DNA of 64,000 bases from Taudactylus pleione (Eukaryota; Chordata; Amphibia; Anura; Myobatrachidae): contig JAUIMM010000126.1 of NCBI GenBank assembly GCA_031769625.1, forward strand, positions 2,566,001 through 2,630,000, read 5' to 3'. Positions 11,406 through 23,217 of the stretch are shown in pieces. Position 1 is the stretch's first letter. Each line of letters starts with the position of its first letter. The translations under genes were made by a program, and so were the position numbers. A model generated the notes under the pieces. That model searched no databases. It saw nothing but the letters and a program-made list of their open reading frames with translations, and was not told where the DNA came from.

Positions 11406-13689
11406 ATCCATTACTATTAATAATTGGTTTTAGGAGAGACACATGGAAAAAACAGCACTGTGGGGATCTTAGATATCTGCAAAACAAATGTTGCCTGTGC
11501 ATCTAGTCTCAGTCAGGAGACTTAACCTGTATGGGCAAGTGGAGAATTAGGCTGTCACAACACAGGCAACAGTGATTCAACCCCAAATATCACAGCACCA
11601 GGGTCAGGGAAAACAAGAAGTTATTTTGGCATGATACATCCAACAAAGCAAACCAAAGCATAAAACACAGTGGGGTCATTCAAATGAGTGCGATGGGGCT
11701 ATTCAATATCGCGCTGAATTAAATAGTCTCCACTCAAGAGATAAGTTATGGGTTAATTATGAGGAAAAAAGAATATACAAAATGATGGACAAAGGCTTCT
11801 CAATTTCTATGGCAAATGACAACCTGAATATCAAATCTTGAGCACCCATGGTCATTGTGCAATAACTAGGAGTACAATGCCTTGTCTGCTGAGTGACAGA
11901 AAATGCATATATAAAAATATGAGAAGTGATATCACCAGTCATTTCTGCTGCATTGTTAGAATCTGGCTGCCACAAACACAATTTGCAAGAGCTACAGAAA
12001 TCCAAAAATAAGCTGAATGCTGACTGTGTAGTCAGAATTGGTGATATAACCCTGAGCCACCTCTATTCAGGTTTTTTTTTTATCACTCACGATTATGGTG
12101 CTGTTTTATATCATTTATTTAGGTTTTTAAAATTATAATTTATGGGTCTCTCAAGTATAACAGTCTGGGAAATGATTTAAATACCTTGTTGAAGCTTATT
12201 GTGTATGATTTTAGATATCTCAGTTTCTTCAGCTAGTAGTGCAGTGAAATATTACTTCATGTTATTGCTTAAAGCTTTACTCACATTCTGTTTTATTTGT
12301 CTTTTTTCATTTGCCTGCTATCTGATTGAATTCTGGAATGCTGAAGCTAAGAGAAGACGTTTTAAATAAAGAAAAAAAGATCCAATACCGCATAGAAAAC
12401 TCATCTGTCTGTGGCAGTCTGCGACTGGATGAGAGAAGAAAGTGACCTAGAAGCTACTCATTAGGAATTCACTGGGAGCTTTGTAAAAAGGCTGGCAGAA
12501 TCTGAAATTGAAGTGGTCTCTGACCTAATTTTCTTCTGCATGAAACATCTGCATGAAGGCATTCTTTGATGTATTCCATTTGGCTCTGTCTACGGTATTG
12601 TATCACAGGCTTTTTTCAGGATTGCTTCAGTTTTAAAAAGATATTTCACAGTTAGCAGAAGGCAGTATGATGTTACTCTGATACTAATTCTTAGGTATGT
12701 GTTCCCAAAAATAAAAGATGAAGACAGGATAGTCTGTTCCCACTTGATGAGCAGTATGTCTGTCATCGTATATATGCTGTGCATGTGTCTGTGTAATTGA
12801 TTAAGAGTGTTGGTCAGAAAAGCTGTAAGCATATAATATACAGAGGATATAATATGTGGTATTAATGAAGCTTAACGTATGTTATAAGAAGATCTGGATG
12901 AAGTTTGAAGGTGTTGTCAGAGTATAGAAGCTGCATACACAGTGTGTATAGAGGATGTGACAAGTCCAGTATCTTAAAGCATGATTACTTCTTTCATGGA
13001 GAAAGCAGATGACATCATACTTAGTTTGTGTCTTCCTCTAGGATACAAGGTCACTTTAAGGCATTGGTGGACGCTCTCACATTATATTTGAACTGTAGTT
13101 GCAATACAATTTTTATTTAATTATTATAGCATCTATTATAATATAAAGCTTGGATAACCAATAATTTGGTGACATATAATTAAAGCTTCCAATCCAGGTG
13201 TCATGGTTTTCCAAATACACTCCCTGTAATTAACCCCAAAAATCATAAATTACGTGCATTATAGTTTTACAGAAGTAGTAAGAAACCTTCATGTCACACT
13301 AATGTTCGTTTCAAAATCAGAGAATTCCCTTACATTGTACAGTACATAATGTTCTCATTGAATATCATGAATGATTAAATAAAGGTGCAGATAATTCCAT
13401 AACTACTGTTCATTAAGCTCCACACACACTATGATATTTTACTGTGATACTGAGCAAATTTAAGTTATCACAGGGAGTATGCCCCAAAACAAACCTGAAA
13501 CTTGATTAGATCATTATTAGCCATGTTTGAGGTAAGAATGGATAACCACACAATTTCTAACCAGTCATTTGTTAAGAACTCATTCTGATATTCTCACATT
13601 CTTAACTAGAGGCCACTATTTGCATTTCAATTTGCCCTTAACCAAGATGGCCAGTGCTACTTTATAAGAATCCATATTAGCTATTTCCT
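11406..13689. other. AT-rich unique DNA
   Basis: About 2.3 kb without recognisable genes. A small palindromic piece near 11690-11735 (GGGCTATTCAATATCGCG...GAATTAAATAG) may be a MITE end. No other structure was seen. Confidence 0.4.
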
Positions 13690-13860
13690 GTTTAGACTTC
13701 TAAATTTAGATGAGCAGTACAGTTATTTTCAGTTAAGTTTGGATCTGAAAAACGGCATCTTATTGGCTATCCAGCTCTCATGTGAATTGGCTAGCCAATA
13801 AAGTATATCTAAACTTCCTCTAATTTGGCAAGAGGAACCAAGTAGAAATGAATTTCTCAT
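13690..13860. mobile_element. Diverged copy of the TAGAGATG hAT MITE
   Basis: The core AACGGCATCTTATTGGCTAT, followed about 20 bases on by GGCTAGCCAATAAAG, is a rearranged match to the centre of the complete MITE at 32960-33141. The ends and target duplication are not clear. Confidence 0.5.
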
Positions 13861-14214
13861 ATCTACTTATAAATAGGCATTTCTGAAACTTTCCTTTACT
13901 TCTGTGACCTGACTGTGCTCATATTAGAGGACATCTTTTATCTGAGCACTCTGAGTTTTCTTATACAGTGTATTTACTCTGTAACTGAATTATGTGTTCC
14001 ATTGGATTGCACCATACATCAGTATATTTACATCATGTTTTGACTACAGCAACAGGCCCCAGCAATGCCAGAAAAAGAATTAGCAGCTCATCCCTGATGC
14101 TGAATGGCTGGATTTCATCCACTTTGGTCAGCATCTTGTGTAACTGCATTGGCAATGATCATGTCACTCAATAAGCATTCTGATTGCCAGGATCAGACAG
14201 TCGTGGCCAGCATT

Positions 14215-17200
14215 ATTATTATTATAGTTTATTTATATGAGGCGCCACAAGTGTTCCGCAGCGCCTTACAAGGTACATAACCAAAAAGTGACTTACAGTA
14301 AAATACAATACAATGAAGCACAAGGACATGGATAATATACATTGATACATAGGTGGCCATAACACCCAATTAAGCAACAAAGCATAGGCACCAAGTGTTA
14401 GGTGTCCTAGTGGTGAGTAAGAAGTAGATGAACATAAAGTAAGGAGAAACACAAGAGGGTAGAGGGCCCTGCTCGCAAGAGCTTACATTTTCAAGGGGAG
14501 GGGCAGAAAGATGGGCATGATACAGATGGGGAAGACAAGGAGGAGGGAGCATGTAGTAGCAAGTTAGGATGAGAGCTTGAAAGCATTGATGAAGTAGTGG
14601 GTCTTGAGAGCCCGTTTGAAGGATTGTAGAGTGGTGGAGAGTCTGATGGGGAGAGGGAGAGAGTTCCAGAGGTGGGGAGCAGCACGGGCAAAGTCTTGGA
14701 GGCGGGAGTGGGAGGAAGTAATCAGTTGGCATGAGAGGTGGTGTGCATTTGTTAAACGAAGAGGGCAGACAGGAGAGTGAAGGGAGATGAGGTCAGAGAT
14801 GTAAATGGGAGAGGAGTGTGTGAGGGCTTTGTAAGCGATTGTGAGAACCTTGAATTGGGTTTTGAAGGGGAAGGGGAGCCAGTGGAGGGCTTGTAGGAGA
14901 GAGGAGGCAGATGTAGAGCATTTGGAGAGGAAGATAAGCCGTGCAGCAGCATTAAGGATAGACTGGAGAGGAGAGAGATGGGATTTGGGGAGGCCAGATA
15001 GGAGGAGGTTACAGTAATCCAATCTTGAGATGACCAGTGAGTGTATTAAGGTCTTCCTGTAGCATCCTGGGTGAGAAAGGGTCTGATCCTGGAAATATTT
15101 TTAAGATGGAAATGACAGGACTGTGAGAGGTTCTGGATATGTAGTTTAAAGGAGAGGGAGGAGTCCAGGATAACTCCAAGACAGTGCACTTTGGGGCTAG
15201 AGGAGATAGTTGTGCCATAAATTGATAAAGAAATAGTGGGAGGTGAGGTTATGTGGGAGGGTGGGAAGATGATCATCTCAGTCTTAGACATATTAAGTTT
15301 AAGAAATCGCTGGGTCATCCAGGAAGATATAGCAGAAAGAAAGTTGGAGATACGATTGAGGAGAGAAGGAGAGATGTCAGGGGAGGAAAGGTAGATCTGT
15401 CGTCAGCATAGAGATGATAATGGAGGTCAAAAGAGCTGATGAGTTCACCTAGAGAGGATGTATAGAGGGAGTAAAGGAGTTGTCCAAGAACAGAACCTTG
15501 GGGAACACCTACTGTGAGAGGATGTGGGGGGGAAGATAAGCCATGAGAGGAGACAGAGAAGGATCAATCAGAGAGGTAGGAGGATAGCTAGGAGAGGGCA
15601 GTGTCACGTAGACCAAGGGAGTGAAGGATTTGCAGCAGGAGAGGGTGGTCCACAGTGTTAAAAGCAACAGAAAAGTCAAGGAGAATGAGTAGAGAGAAGT
15701 GGCCTTTGGATTTGGTAGCAAGGAGGTCATTGCTGACTTTAGTGAGGGCAGTTTCTGTTGAGAGAACGGAAGCCAGACTGAAAAGGGTCAAGGAGGGAGT
15801 GGGAGGAAAGAAAGCTGGTAAGGCAGTTGTAAACAATATGCTCAAGGAGTTTGGATGCAAAAGGGAAGAGAGAGATGGGTCGGTAGTTGGCGAGAGTGTT
15901 AGGATCAAGAGTAGGTTTTTTAAGAATGGGGGAGACAAGGGCATGTTTGAATGCAGAAGGGACAGTGCCAGATGAGAGGGAGAGATTGAGGAGGTGGGCA
16001 AGATGGGAACAGGCACAGGGAGAGAGGTAGTAGAGGAGACGTGAAGGGATAGGGTCAAGGGGGGAGGTGGAAGGGGGGGAGGACTGGATAAGGGCCATGA
16101 CTTCCTCTCCAGATACAGGGGAGAAGGATGTTAGTGCAGGTAAAATGGAAGGGGAGGGATGACCTGGCAAATGAGGAGGTGTAGTGCTGGGGGACTGGTG
16201 GGATATGATATCCTGATGTATGGAGTCAATATTAGATGTGAAGTAGAAAGCAAAGTCAAGGGCAGAGAGCAAGGAGGGATGGCGAGGAGGGGGTGGGCAG
16301 AGGAGGGAGTTCAAGGTGGTGAAGAGACGCTGCGGATTTGAGGACTGGGAGGAGATGAGATGCTTGAAGTATGACTGTTTAGAGAGGGAAATGGCAGCAC
16401 TGTAGGATGAGAGCATACATTTTAAATGGAGAAAATCTGCCTTAGAGCGTGACCTTCTCCACTGTCGCTCGGCGGTTCGGGAACACTTTTGCAGATATCT
16501 GGTGCACTTGGAATGCCAGGGTTGAAGTGTGGATCTGTGTGGGGGTGAGTAGTGATAGCCAGAGCAACAGAGTCAAGAGCAGAAGTAAGGGAGGTGTTGT
16601 ATGGGGAAGCAGCTTGTTCAGGGCAGGAGAGAGAGAGCAAAGGAGAGAGAAGCGAGTCAAGTAGGGAAGAAAAGGATACGGTGTCGATAGCCTCAATGTT
16701 ATGCCTAGTGATAGTGGCCTTGGGAGGTAGAGGGGGGGATAAGTTAAAAGAGAGAAGCTGATGGTCAGAGAGGGGGGATTGGAATAATCAGAAATATCAC
16801 AACGGTGAGTAAAGACCAGATCAAGCAAATGCCCACTCACATGGGAGGGTGAGGAGGTCCATTGGGAGAGACCAAATGAGGATGTGAGGGTAAGGAGTTT
16901 GGAAGTAAAGATTTCAGTGGGGATATCAATTGGAATATTGAAGTCACCTAAGATACTGAAGGAAAGGTCTGAGGAGAGAAAGTGAGGGAGCCAGGAAGCA
17001 AAGTTGTCAAGGATTTTGGAGGGAGGGCCAGGGGGACGGTAAATGATAGCTACTCACAGGTGTACTGGTTGGAAAAGACGTATAGTATGAACCTCAAATG
17101 TAGAGAATGTGAGGGATGGTTCAGGGGGTATAAGTTGGTAGGTGTAACCAGGGGATAGAAGGATGCCAACACCACCACCATGGCAACACCCAGGCCAAGG

Positions 17201-17232
17201 GGTGTGAGAGAAGGTGAGGGCCCCAGAGCATT
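14215..17232 (-). mobile_element. L2 LINE, 5'-truncated, about 3 kb
   Basis: Read on the minus strand, coding sequence for an endonuclease C-terminus and a reverse transcriptase runs from 17232 to about 14564. A 3' UTR follows, ending in TTCGCATATAAATAAAC-like sequence and a short ATTATTATT-type repeat (on the plus strand ATTATTATTATAGTTTATTT at 14212-14231). This is the classic L2 tail. The 5' end is cut at about 17232 within the endonuclease domain, as is usual after incomplete reverse transcription. Confidence 0.88.
14564..17232 (-). pseudogene. L2 ORF2 protein: endonuclease end plus reverse transcriptase, frame-shifted
   Basis: The order is correct for an L2 polyprotein. First come APE-type endonuclease pieces near 17150-16850 (LSPGYTYQL-like, IYRPPGPPSK-like, LGDFNIPIDIP). 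The RT fingers follow at 16416-15740 ([16 protein letters not shown], then QSGFR), then the first catalytic Asp in [20 protein letters not shown] near 15660. The YADD active-site motif is near 15400, with LKLNMSKTEM and LGVILDSSLSF at 15318-15150. The C-terminal region at 15022-14564 has NAAARLI and FKRALKTHYF. The catalytic residues survive, but the text changes frame several times (around 15740-15590, 15510-15320 and 15046-15022) and no single long frame remains. It is an inactive copy. Confidence 0.88.
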
Positions 17233-17698
17233 AGTGTGGTAATCAAATAATACATTTGTTGAAATGAATGAATACATGTAGGCACCTATGTAGGCACCTA
17301 TGTGCATAATATAGATTATCTGTTTTTTCTAACCTCTGTCTCCTACTGAATTCAGAAACAATTTTGCTACATGTAATAAAAACAGAAATTTGTAAAGAGT
17401 TGTACCAAAATACCATTGTGATTCTATTTTGAAGGCCATAAACTCTATAGTAAATTTTAACAATAGGTAAATGATATAACAGGTTTTGAGCATCACACCC
17501 AGCACACAGTTAGAAGTGCAGTTGTCTGTATAGATGGAAGATATTAAAGAATAATAAATGCTGAGAATTCAAAAAAAGAAGTATATTTTGCAGTGGTCAA
17601 TACAAGCTGAATAACTGAACATATCTCCATTATATAAGATGCGATTTACAGAAATATTACTGGAATTACTTTTTAATTATATCATTATAATATCATAT
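17233..17698. other. AT-rich unique DNA
   Basis: No feature recognised between the L2 5' end and the next element. Confidence 0.4.
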
Positions 17699-18211
17699 TA
17701 CCGTGTTTCCCCGATAATAAGACCTACCCTTACTTTTGAAAAAGGGTCCAAAATAAGCCCTACCACGAAAATAAGCCCTAACAAGTCAGACTCCAAAACA
17801 AGCATTCAATAAAGCTTGTTTTGGAGTCAGCGCGCATAACGTCATGATGTCACGGCGCAACTCTGAAGAGCGAGGTCGACTTCGGAGGAGCCGCGGATCA
17901 AGAGGATCTGTGGACCGTGGAGGAAAGAGCCGCCGCCGGATTCCTCTTATTGTAAAGGTAAGTGAGGAAATGGCGCGCCGTGCACAGACTGCATTCAACA
18001 AGGAGAGAGAGATGATTAAAAAAAAAAAGGCAGGAGCCCAGGGGGGGGGGGTGGGTTGGGCTTAAAGGAGGGGCACAGGCTGCATTCAACAACAGGTGGG
18101 GAGGGAGAGGCACAGACTGCATTCAACAACGTCAATGTTAATTAAAATAAGCCCTACCCCGAAAATAAGCCCTATGGAGTTTTTTTTACCAAAAAAAACA
18201 AATAAGACAGT

Positions 18212-18236
18212 GGCCCTGATTCAGACCCACTCGCAA
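18212..18236. repeat. Harbinger left terminal inverted repeat
   Basis: Begins GGCCCTGATTCAGA, with AGT immediately outside. The adjoining 100 bases hold CGTACG at 18242, 18257 and 18301, part of a subterminal motif cluster mirrored at the other end. Confidence 0.9.
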
Positions 18237-18885
18237 GTGGGCGTACGCACGTTCGGCGTACGTTAAAAAATATTTAAATTCAAGCACTCGCTCGTATTTT
18301 CGTACGCAGCTAAAAGTCCGCCCCAAACTCAGGCGACCCCTCCTCTAACTAACGAGCGTGCCAAATAGCGAGCGTACATCCCCGAAATGGCTTGAAGGGA
18401 ACGCACGCACAAGTACAAACCGGAAGTGGGACTGTCAGATTCCGATTACCTGCTCGTTTTTTCGGCCTACCTCCCTCAATCGTATCATGGCAATCAATGT
18501 ATCAATTAGCTTAATTGTTTTTTTTTTTTCAACACAATGCAATAAACTTTAATCTTGTCGGTGTTTGTGTTTACTCGCAGAATACGTACGGCTGAAACCT
18601 TCGCTTTTATTGTTCAAAAGACATGTTAGCCCCAATTAAACAATTGTTCTATTTGTTTGTCTCCCCACAATTTTTCTGTGGTTCATTTCTTTATTTAAAT
18701 TTGCTTACGCATGTCACTGCATCAAGCCTATCATAACTCTCAAGAGATTTGTGGCCCTGTCGAACACATGACTCATACACTAACCAATAGAATTTGTCCT
18801 GTTAATTTCCCAAATACATTAGCCAATCAAAATTTTTGGTATTGCTTTATTAAAAATATTTTGACAAAAACACACCATTGCCATC

Positions 18886-20238
18886 ATGAGATCCGCCGAA
18901 TTCACCAGGCGCGAACTGCTGGTGCTGACGGAGGTGATGGACACGAGGATCACCAGTCAGCCTCCACCCATCTCCAATAGGCGCAAGCGTTCCGCATATG
19001 CGGAGGTACGTCGACGCCTGCGCTCCTTCGGCTCACGCCGACATATTGGCCAGCTGGAGCGCAGGTGGTCGGACCTGCACCGGTGGACGCCCCGCTTGCT
19101 GGCATGCTTTCGCATGCAGATTGCGGAAAGTAAGTGTTCTGGACTGTGGTTTTCAAGTTTATCTTGTGGGCCCTAACTGCGTGTGCATGTTTTCATGTCT
19201 GTCCTATTGAGTCATTGTAGTCATAACTGCATGTGCATGTTTTCATGTCTGTCCTATTGAGTCATTGTAGTCATATCTGCATGTGCATGTTTTCATGTCT
19301 GTCCTATTGAGTCATTGTAGTCATATCTGCATGTGCATGTTTTCATGTCTGTCCTATTGAGTCATTGTAGTCATATCTGCATGTGCATGTTTTCATGTCT
19401 GTCCTATTGAGTCATTGTAGTCATTTCTGCATGTGCACGTTTTCATGTCTGTCCTATAGTTTTTTTTTTTTTTTTGGTTTCCTGTTGAAACTAACTACAA
19501 TATTTTTGTCATTTTTTAGGGGCACAGCAAACACTACGGCGGCATCGCCACACAAGACGCCGGTCCCGGCCCCTCTCTCCAACCCCCAATTCCTCTATTA
19601 CCCCCTCCTCCCCAGACCCTGTGGCCGAAATTTCAGGCCTACTTCCCCTCCAGCCCAATTCCCCCTCTCCTCCATCCGTCCCTCCTCCAAATACCCCCTC
19701 CCAGGATTCCGAAAACACCTTGCCCCTAGGGTTGGGGAATGTAGCCACCTCCGAGGTGGTCCAGGGAGTGGCTTCTGGCTCTGTCGTTTTGGAGAACGGT
19801 ATGTTTTTAAAGTTTATTTTGGACACCACAAACTGTTTGTATGTAATCATGTGTCGTCCCCATTTTTTTTGACTTTTTGTCGCCTTAGGGTATTTTTGGG
19901 GGTTGTCTTTACCTGTTCCTGCTGATGTCACCATACACATATCACACCTGTGTGCCTTTTTTTAGGGCCCTTGTATTTTTGCCCTTCGACATTTTGGGGT
20001 GCTGGGTTTTATCCGTGTAATGTTTTTTTGGCCCACAAGCTAGTAAGTTTTGGTTTGCTTGTTTTGTGTTTTTTTAGAATGTTGCTTCATTATCGATTTA
20101 TTAATCCCCAAACTTTTGTCACCCACAGAGGAACAGAGGCGTCGGGAAGAGCTAGTGAATTGTGTGGGCCGTATGCGGGAGCAGGTCACCGGGCTTATGC
20201 AGGGCCTTGACCATCTGTTGGTCCTCCTTAGGAATTAG
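18886..20238 (+). CDS. Harbinger accessory gene A: Myb/SANT-like DNA-binding protein (210 aa, 3 exons)
   Basis: The exons are 18886-19129, 19520-19798 and 20129-20238 (633 nt, 210 codons plus TAG). The introns are GTAAGT...TTTTTTAG and GTATGT...CCCACAG, and both keep the frame (phase 1). Residues about 5-70 form a SANT/trihelix-like domain: FTRRELLVLTEVM for helix 1, YAEVRRRLRSFG for helix 2, and LERRWSDLHRW with paired tryptophans (W61, W67) for helix 3. Residues 82-174 are Arg-rich and then Pro/Ser-rich, probably unstructured. Residues 175-210 (EEQRRREELVNCVGRMREQ, LMQGLDHLLVLL) look like an amphipathic helix for self-association. In Harbinger systems such a partner carries the transposase to the nucleus and to subterminal DNA; that role is inferred here. 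An alternative is a captured host SANT gene. The start ATG at 18886 is the first in frame and the SANT domain begins directly after it. Confidence 0.8.
19173..19457. repeat. 50-bp tandem repeat in intron 1 of accessory gene A
   Basis: A unit of exactly 50 bases containing CTGCATGTGCATGTTTTCAT, then GTCTGTCCTATTGAG and TCATTGTAGTCAT, is repeated nearly six times with very few differences. The array is intronic and each unit adds a GTAG-type acceptor-like site. The near identity of the units suggests recent expansion. Confidence 0.95.
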
Positions 20239-21066
20239 TTTTTTTTTTAAGTTTTTTTCAAATTGTTTCTTAATAAATCTGTTTTAAATCAAGCTCTGTC
20301 TCATGCGTTTGGAGTAAATCCAAGATTCTTTACACTGACATAAGTAGACTCTTCAAGCAAGGTTTGCCACAGAATCTCACTACAGATTGTGTGTTGTATT
20401 TTGACTGCAAACAGGCACAAGAAACACCTCCCAGTACCAATGTCATTTTCCTTTTTTGTGGTGGTCAACATGATAGTTTACACCATTTTTCAGGTTCCTA
20501 TTTGGTGGCCAAACTGCTTCGGACAATCTTACGAAGGCAACTGATTGTACACGATTCCTTGTAGTGTTGGTTAGTACCCCGAAAACATATTACATTTTAG
20601 CTCCACTTGCTTCATTACTGGGTTACCCCTTAGGTAAAATTAACGTTTGGGAGTTTGTTTACACTTGCTTCTAACGTGCCCAAAAAGGAAACAAATTACA
20701 CTCTCCAAATATTTATTCACAACAGAAATCAAAATACAAAGTGGTCACTCACAAACAAAACACACAGTGATAATCAGAAAAACACCACATACCAAAAACA
20801 ATAAACAAACACACAACAAATCAAGAACTGGTTGACGAAGGTCCATGCCCACATGATTTCAAAAATATGGCGTTGCAATATTGGTGTCAGAATATATTCC
20901 CGAAGTTTCAACATAAAGGTTTTTGAAGGGTAGCAGGAAGTAGTCATCGTGGGAGTGCCAAAGATTATGCAAACAAACAGAAGATGGTGCAAGAATTAAT
21001 ATCAAAAAAGATGAACGTTAAAAAACCGTAACACATTGGGTATACACACTGTTGTTTGGTCAATAA
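20239..21066. other. Spacer between the convergent Harbinger genes
   Basis: It holds the AATAAA of gene A at 20272-20277 and, on the minus strand, an AATAAA for the transposase at 20717-20712. It is A/T-rich with no other coding signal. The two genes converge here. Confidence 0.6.
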
Positions 21067-22254
21067 TTACCTAAAATATCGGGCCACCACATCATCGCGT
21101 ATGGCCCCCCCACATACTGACCTCCGAACAACCTCAGGGGGGCCATCCTCAGGTAAGGCATCCTCTGGCTGCATTGGAACACCACTCCTTATGGCGATGT
21201 TGTGAAAGATCCCACACAGGACCACAATTTTCGAAACCATATCCGGCAAATACATGAGCTTGCCACCAGAGCAGTGGAGGCATCTGAATCGGCCTTTTAA
21301 AAGGCCGATACAGCGCTCCACCACTTGCCTGGTGGCTGTAAGTGCGGTATTAAACTCACTTTGTGGACCTGGTGTGGGAGCCAAATAAGGAGTGAGCAGC
21401 CAGGGCATGTAAGGGTATCCACTGTCTCCTGTGAAAAAGAATAGACAACATCAGGATCACTGTGTATCAAGCTTAACATTGTTATGTACTACAGGTCTCC
21501 ACTTACCCAGAAGCCACGCATCACCAGCTTGTAGGTTGGTTAATTTGTGCCATATCCCTGATTGCCGGATGACGAAGGAGTCATGTGCACTTCCTGGTAA
21601 TTTTGCATTCAGGGACAGGATCTGGAGGGAGGCATCACATACCACCATTACATTCAGGGAGTGATAGTGTTTCCTGTTTCGAAATATGGCCTCCAGCCGT
21701 GCTGGAGGCTGAAGTGGTATGTGAGTACCATCCACAACCCCTATGATGTATGGGAAGCCAGCTATTTGGTAAAAATTGGCCTTGGCCACACTAAGAGCAC
21801 CCATATCCAAAGGCATTTGAATAAAATGATGGAGGTGCTTGAAAAGTGCCTCCATCACTGCCCTCAGGATCCGGAAAAAGGAGGATTGTGAGATGCCCGC
21901 CACTATTCCCACCGTTGTTTGAAACGATCCTGAGGCACAGAAATGTAACACCGCCATAATTTGCGTAAGTGGTGGTATTGCTGTTGGACTGTCAATTTGC
22001 CGCTCAAGATCACTCTCTATTAATGAGAGAGTGTCTATGATGATTTTGGGAGGAAGACGGTAGCGTCTTAAAACCTCATCATCGGGCATTCCAAAAAGGG
22101 TGACACGTGTTCGAAATATCTGGGGCCTTGCACGCCTACGATGCCTACGCCTGGGACGAGATTGAGGTTGGTCAGCTTCCGGGAGCATGGCCAGAACAAT
22201 CCGCCCAAGATCAACCTGAAATGGCAAGATTGGAATGTAAGGCTTTGGACCCAC
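21067..22254 (-). CDS. PIF/Harbinger DDE transposase (HARBI1-like nuclease), 369 aa, 2 exons
   Basis: Exon 1 is 22254-21507 and exon 2 is 21428-21067. The 78-nt intron is GTAAGT...TTCACAG and the join restores GDSGYP exactly (D251). The catalytic triad of the Harbinger nuclease is complete: D175 in GVVDGTHIPL, D251 in GDSGYPYMPWL, and E287 in VVERCIGLLKGRFRCL. An amino-terminal helical region contains LTQIMAVLHFCASGSFQTTVG and ISQSSFFRIL, the helix-turn-helix typical of this family; RRRHRRRARP at residues 34-43 could be a nuclear signal. The length fits the usual 350-400 aa. The enzyme would cut at the terminal repeats and generate the 3-bp duplication seen. No frameshift or stop was found. 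The start at 22254 is the first ATG of the open frame. Without the splice the frame stops inside the intron, which explains why the two pieces look separate. Confidence 0.92.
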
Positions 22255-23217
22255 CCCAAAAGAAAATTAAAAACAACTTAGCTTGATGATACCATCCATT
22301 GCTGCTTACATGCCGGGGTATTGTCATGATACGTCCAAACTGAAATTAATCACAAAAATAATTTGACAAATTTCACTCTGTGCATTTATGTTTCTAAATT
22401 TTGTGCTAGACAAAACTTAAAATATGCGAAACACACATTTGGCAAAAGAGCAAAATGACATTGCACACAGTACATCAAAATGGGTTGAAATGTTTGCCAA
22501 AAAAGCGAAAGGGCAACCCCAAAAAATTTTACAGGATTACTAAGCATTTAAAAATCCGCGAATTAGTTCGCAAATACAAGTTAATAAACAAACTGAGAAA
22601 AATGCGCTAATTAGTTCACAAATACAAGTCACAATAGTAAGTAGTAAAAATGCACTAATTAGTTCGCAAATACAAGTCACTATACAAACTGAGAAAAATG
22701 CTCTAATTAGTTCACAAATACAAGATAAAAAATGGACTTACCAAGAGCAAATATATAAGAGTCCAAATCAAAAGGTCTTTGGGTCCGAAATTAATAAAAA
22801 GCTGCAATATAGGAAATTATGGATCCAAAAATTAAAAACAAGAAGAAACACAATGAGACAACAATTGAACAAAAGTTAGACTTCACAAAACTTACCAAAT
22901 CAAGAAACGAGGCCAAAAAAAAAAAACCAAAAAAGAGAACGGAAAATAAAAACGCAAATCTAGCAACCAAAATAAACTCCAAACGCCAACTCCTTTATCC
23001 GCAAACAAGAAACTCCAACCAAGGTAACCTCCAACAATCCAAAAACGCCACCTCGACTCGAGACACACCAAGCCATAGTGTTTCGTTTCCCGCACAAATT
23101 AAGGAGGGATCATAGGAACGCACAATCAATGATGCGGCCGCAAAATAAGGACGCATGTATAAATACGTCACGAAAACACATTAAAATTCTGGTGTATTTC
23201 TTGTTTGGACCTCAGAC
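22255..23217. other. Divergent intergenic region of the Harbinger element with about 57-bp tandem repeat
   Basis: This stretch lies between the transposase start and the start of accessory gene B, so it must carry both promoters. From 22555 to 22725 a unit of about 57 bases (AATTAGTTCGCAAATACAAG, then variable AAACTGAGAAAAATGC) is repeated four times with TTCGC/TTCAC variation. No clear TATA box can be assigned. Confidence 0.6.

Noticed and set aside
17844..18065. Arg-rich open frame with an internal GTAAGT
   Set aside because: It sits in the GC-rich part of a short DNA transposon relic with no downstream exon that I can identify.
19173..19457. Regular direct repeats resembling a CRISPR array
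   Set aside because: The 50-bp units are directly adjacent, without unique spacers, and the sequence is clearly eukaryotic; it is a minisatellite.
19383..19940. Long open frames on both strands (180 and 143 codons)
   Set aside because: They run across an intron and exon 2 of accessory gene A in the wrong frames; the gene A frame with splice sites explains the region better.
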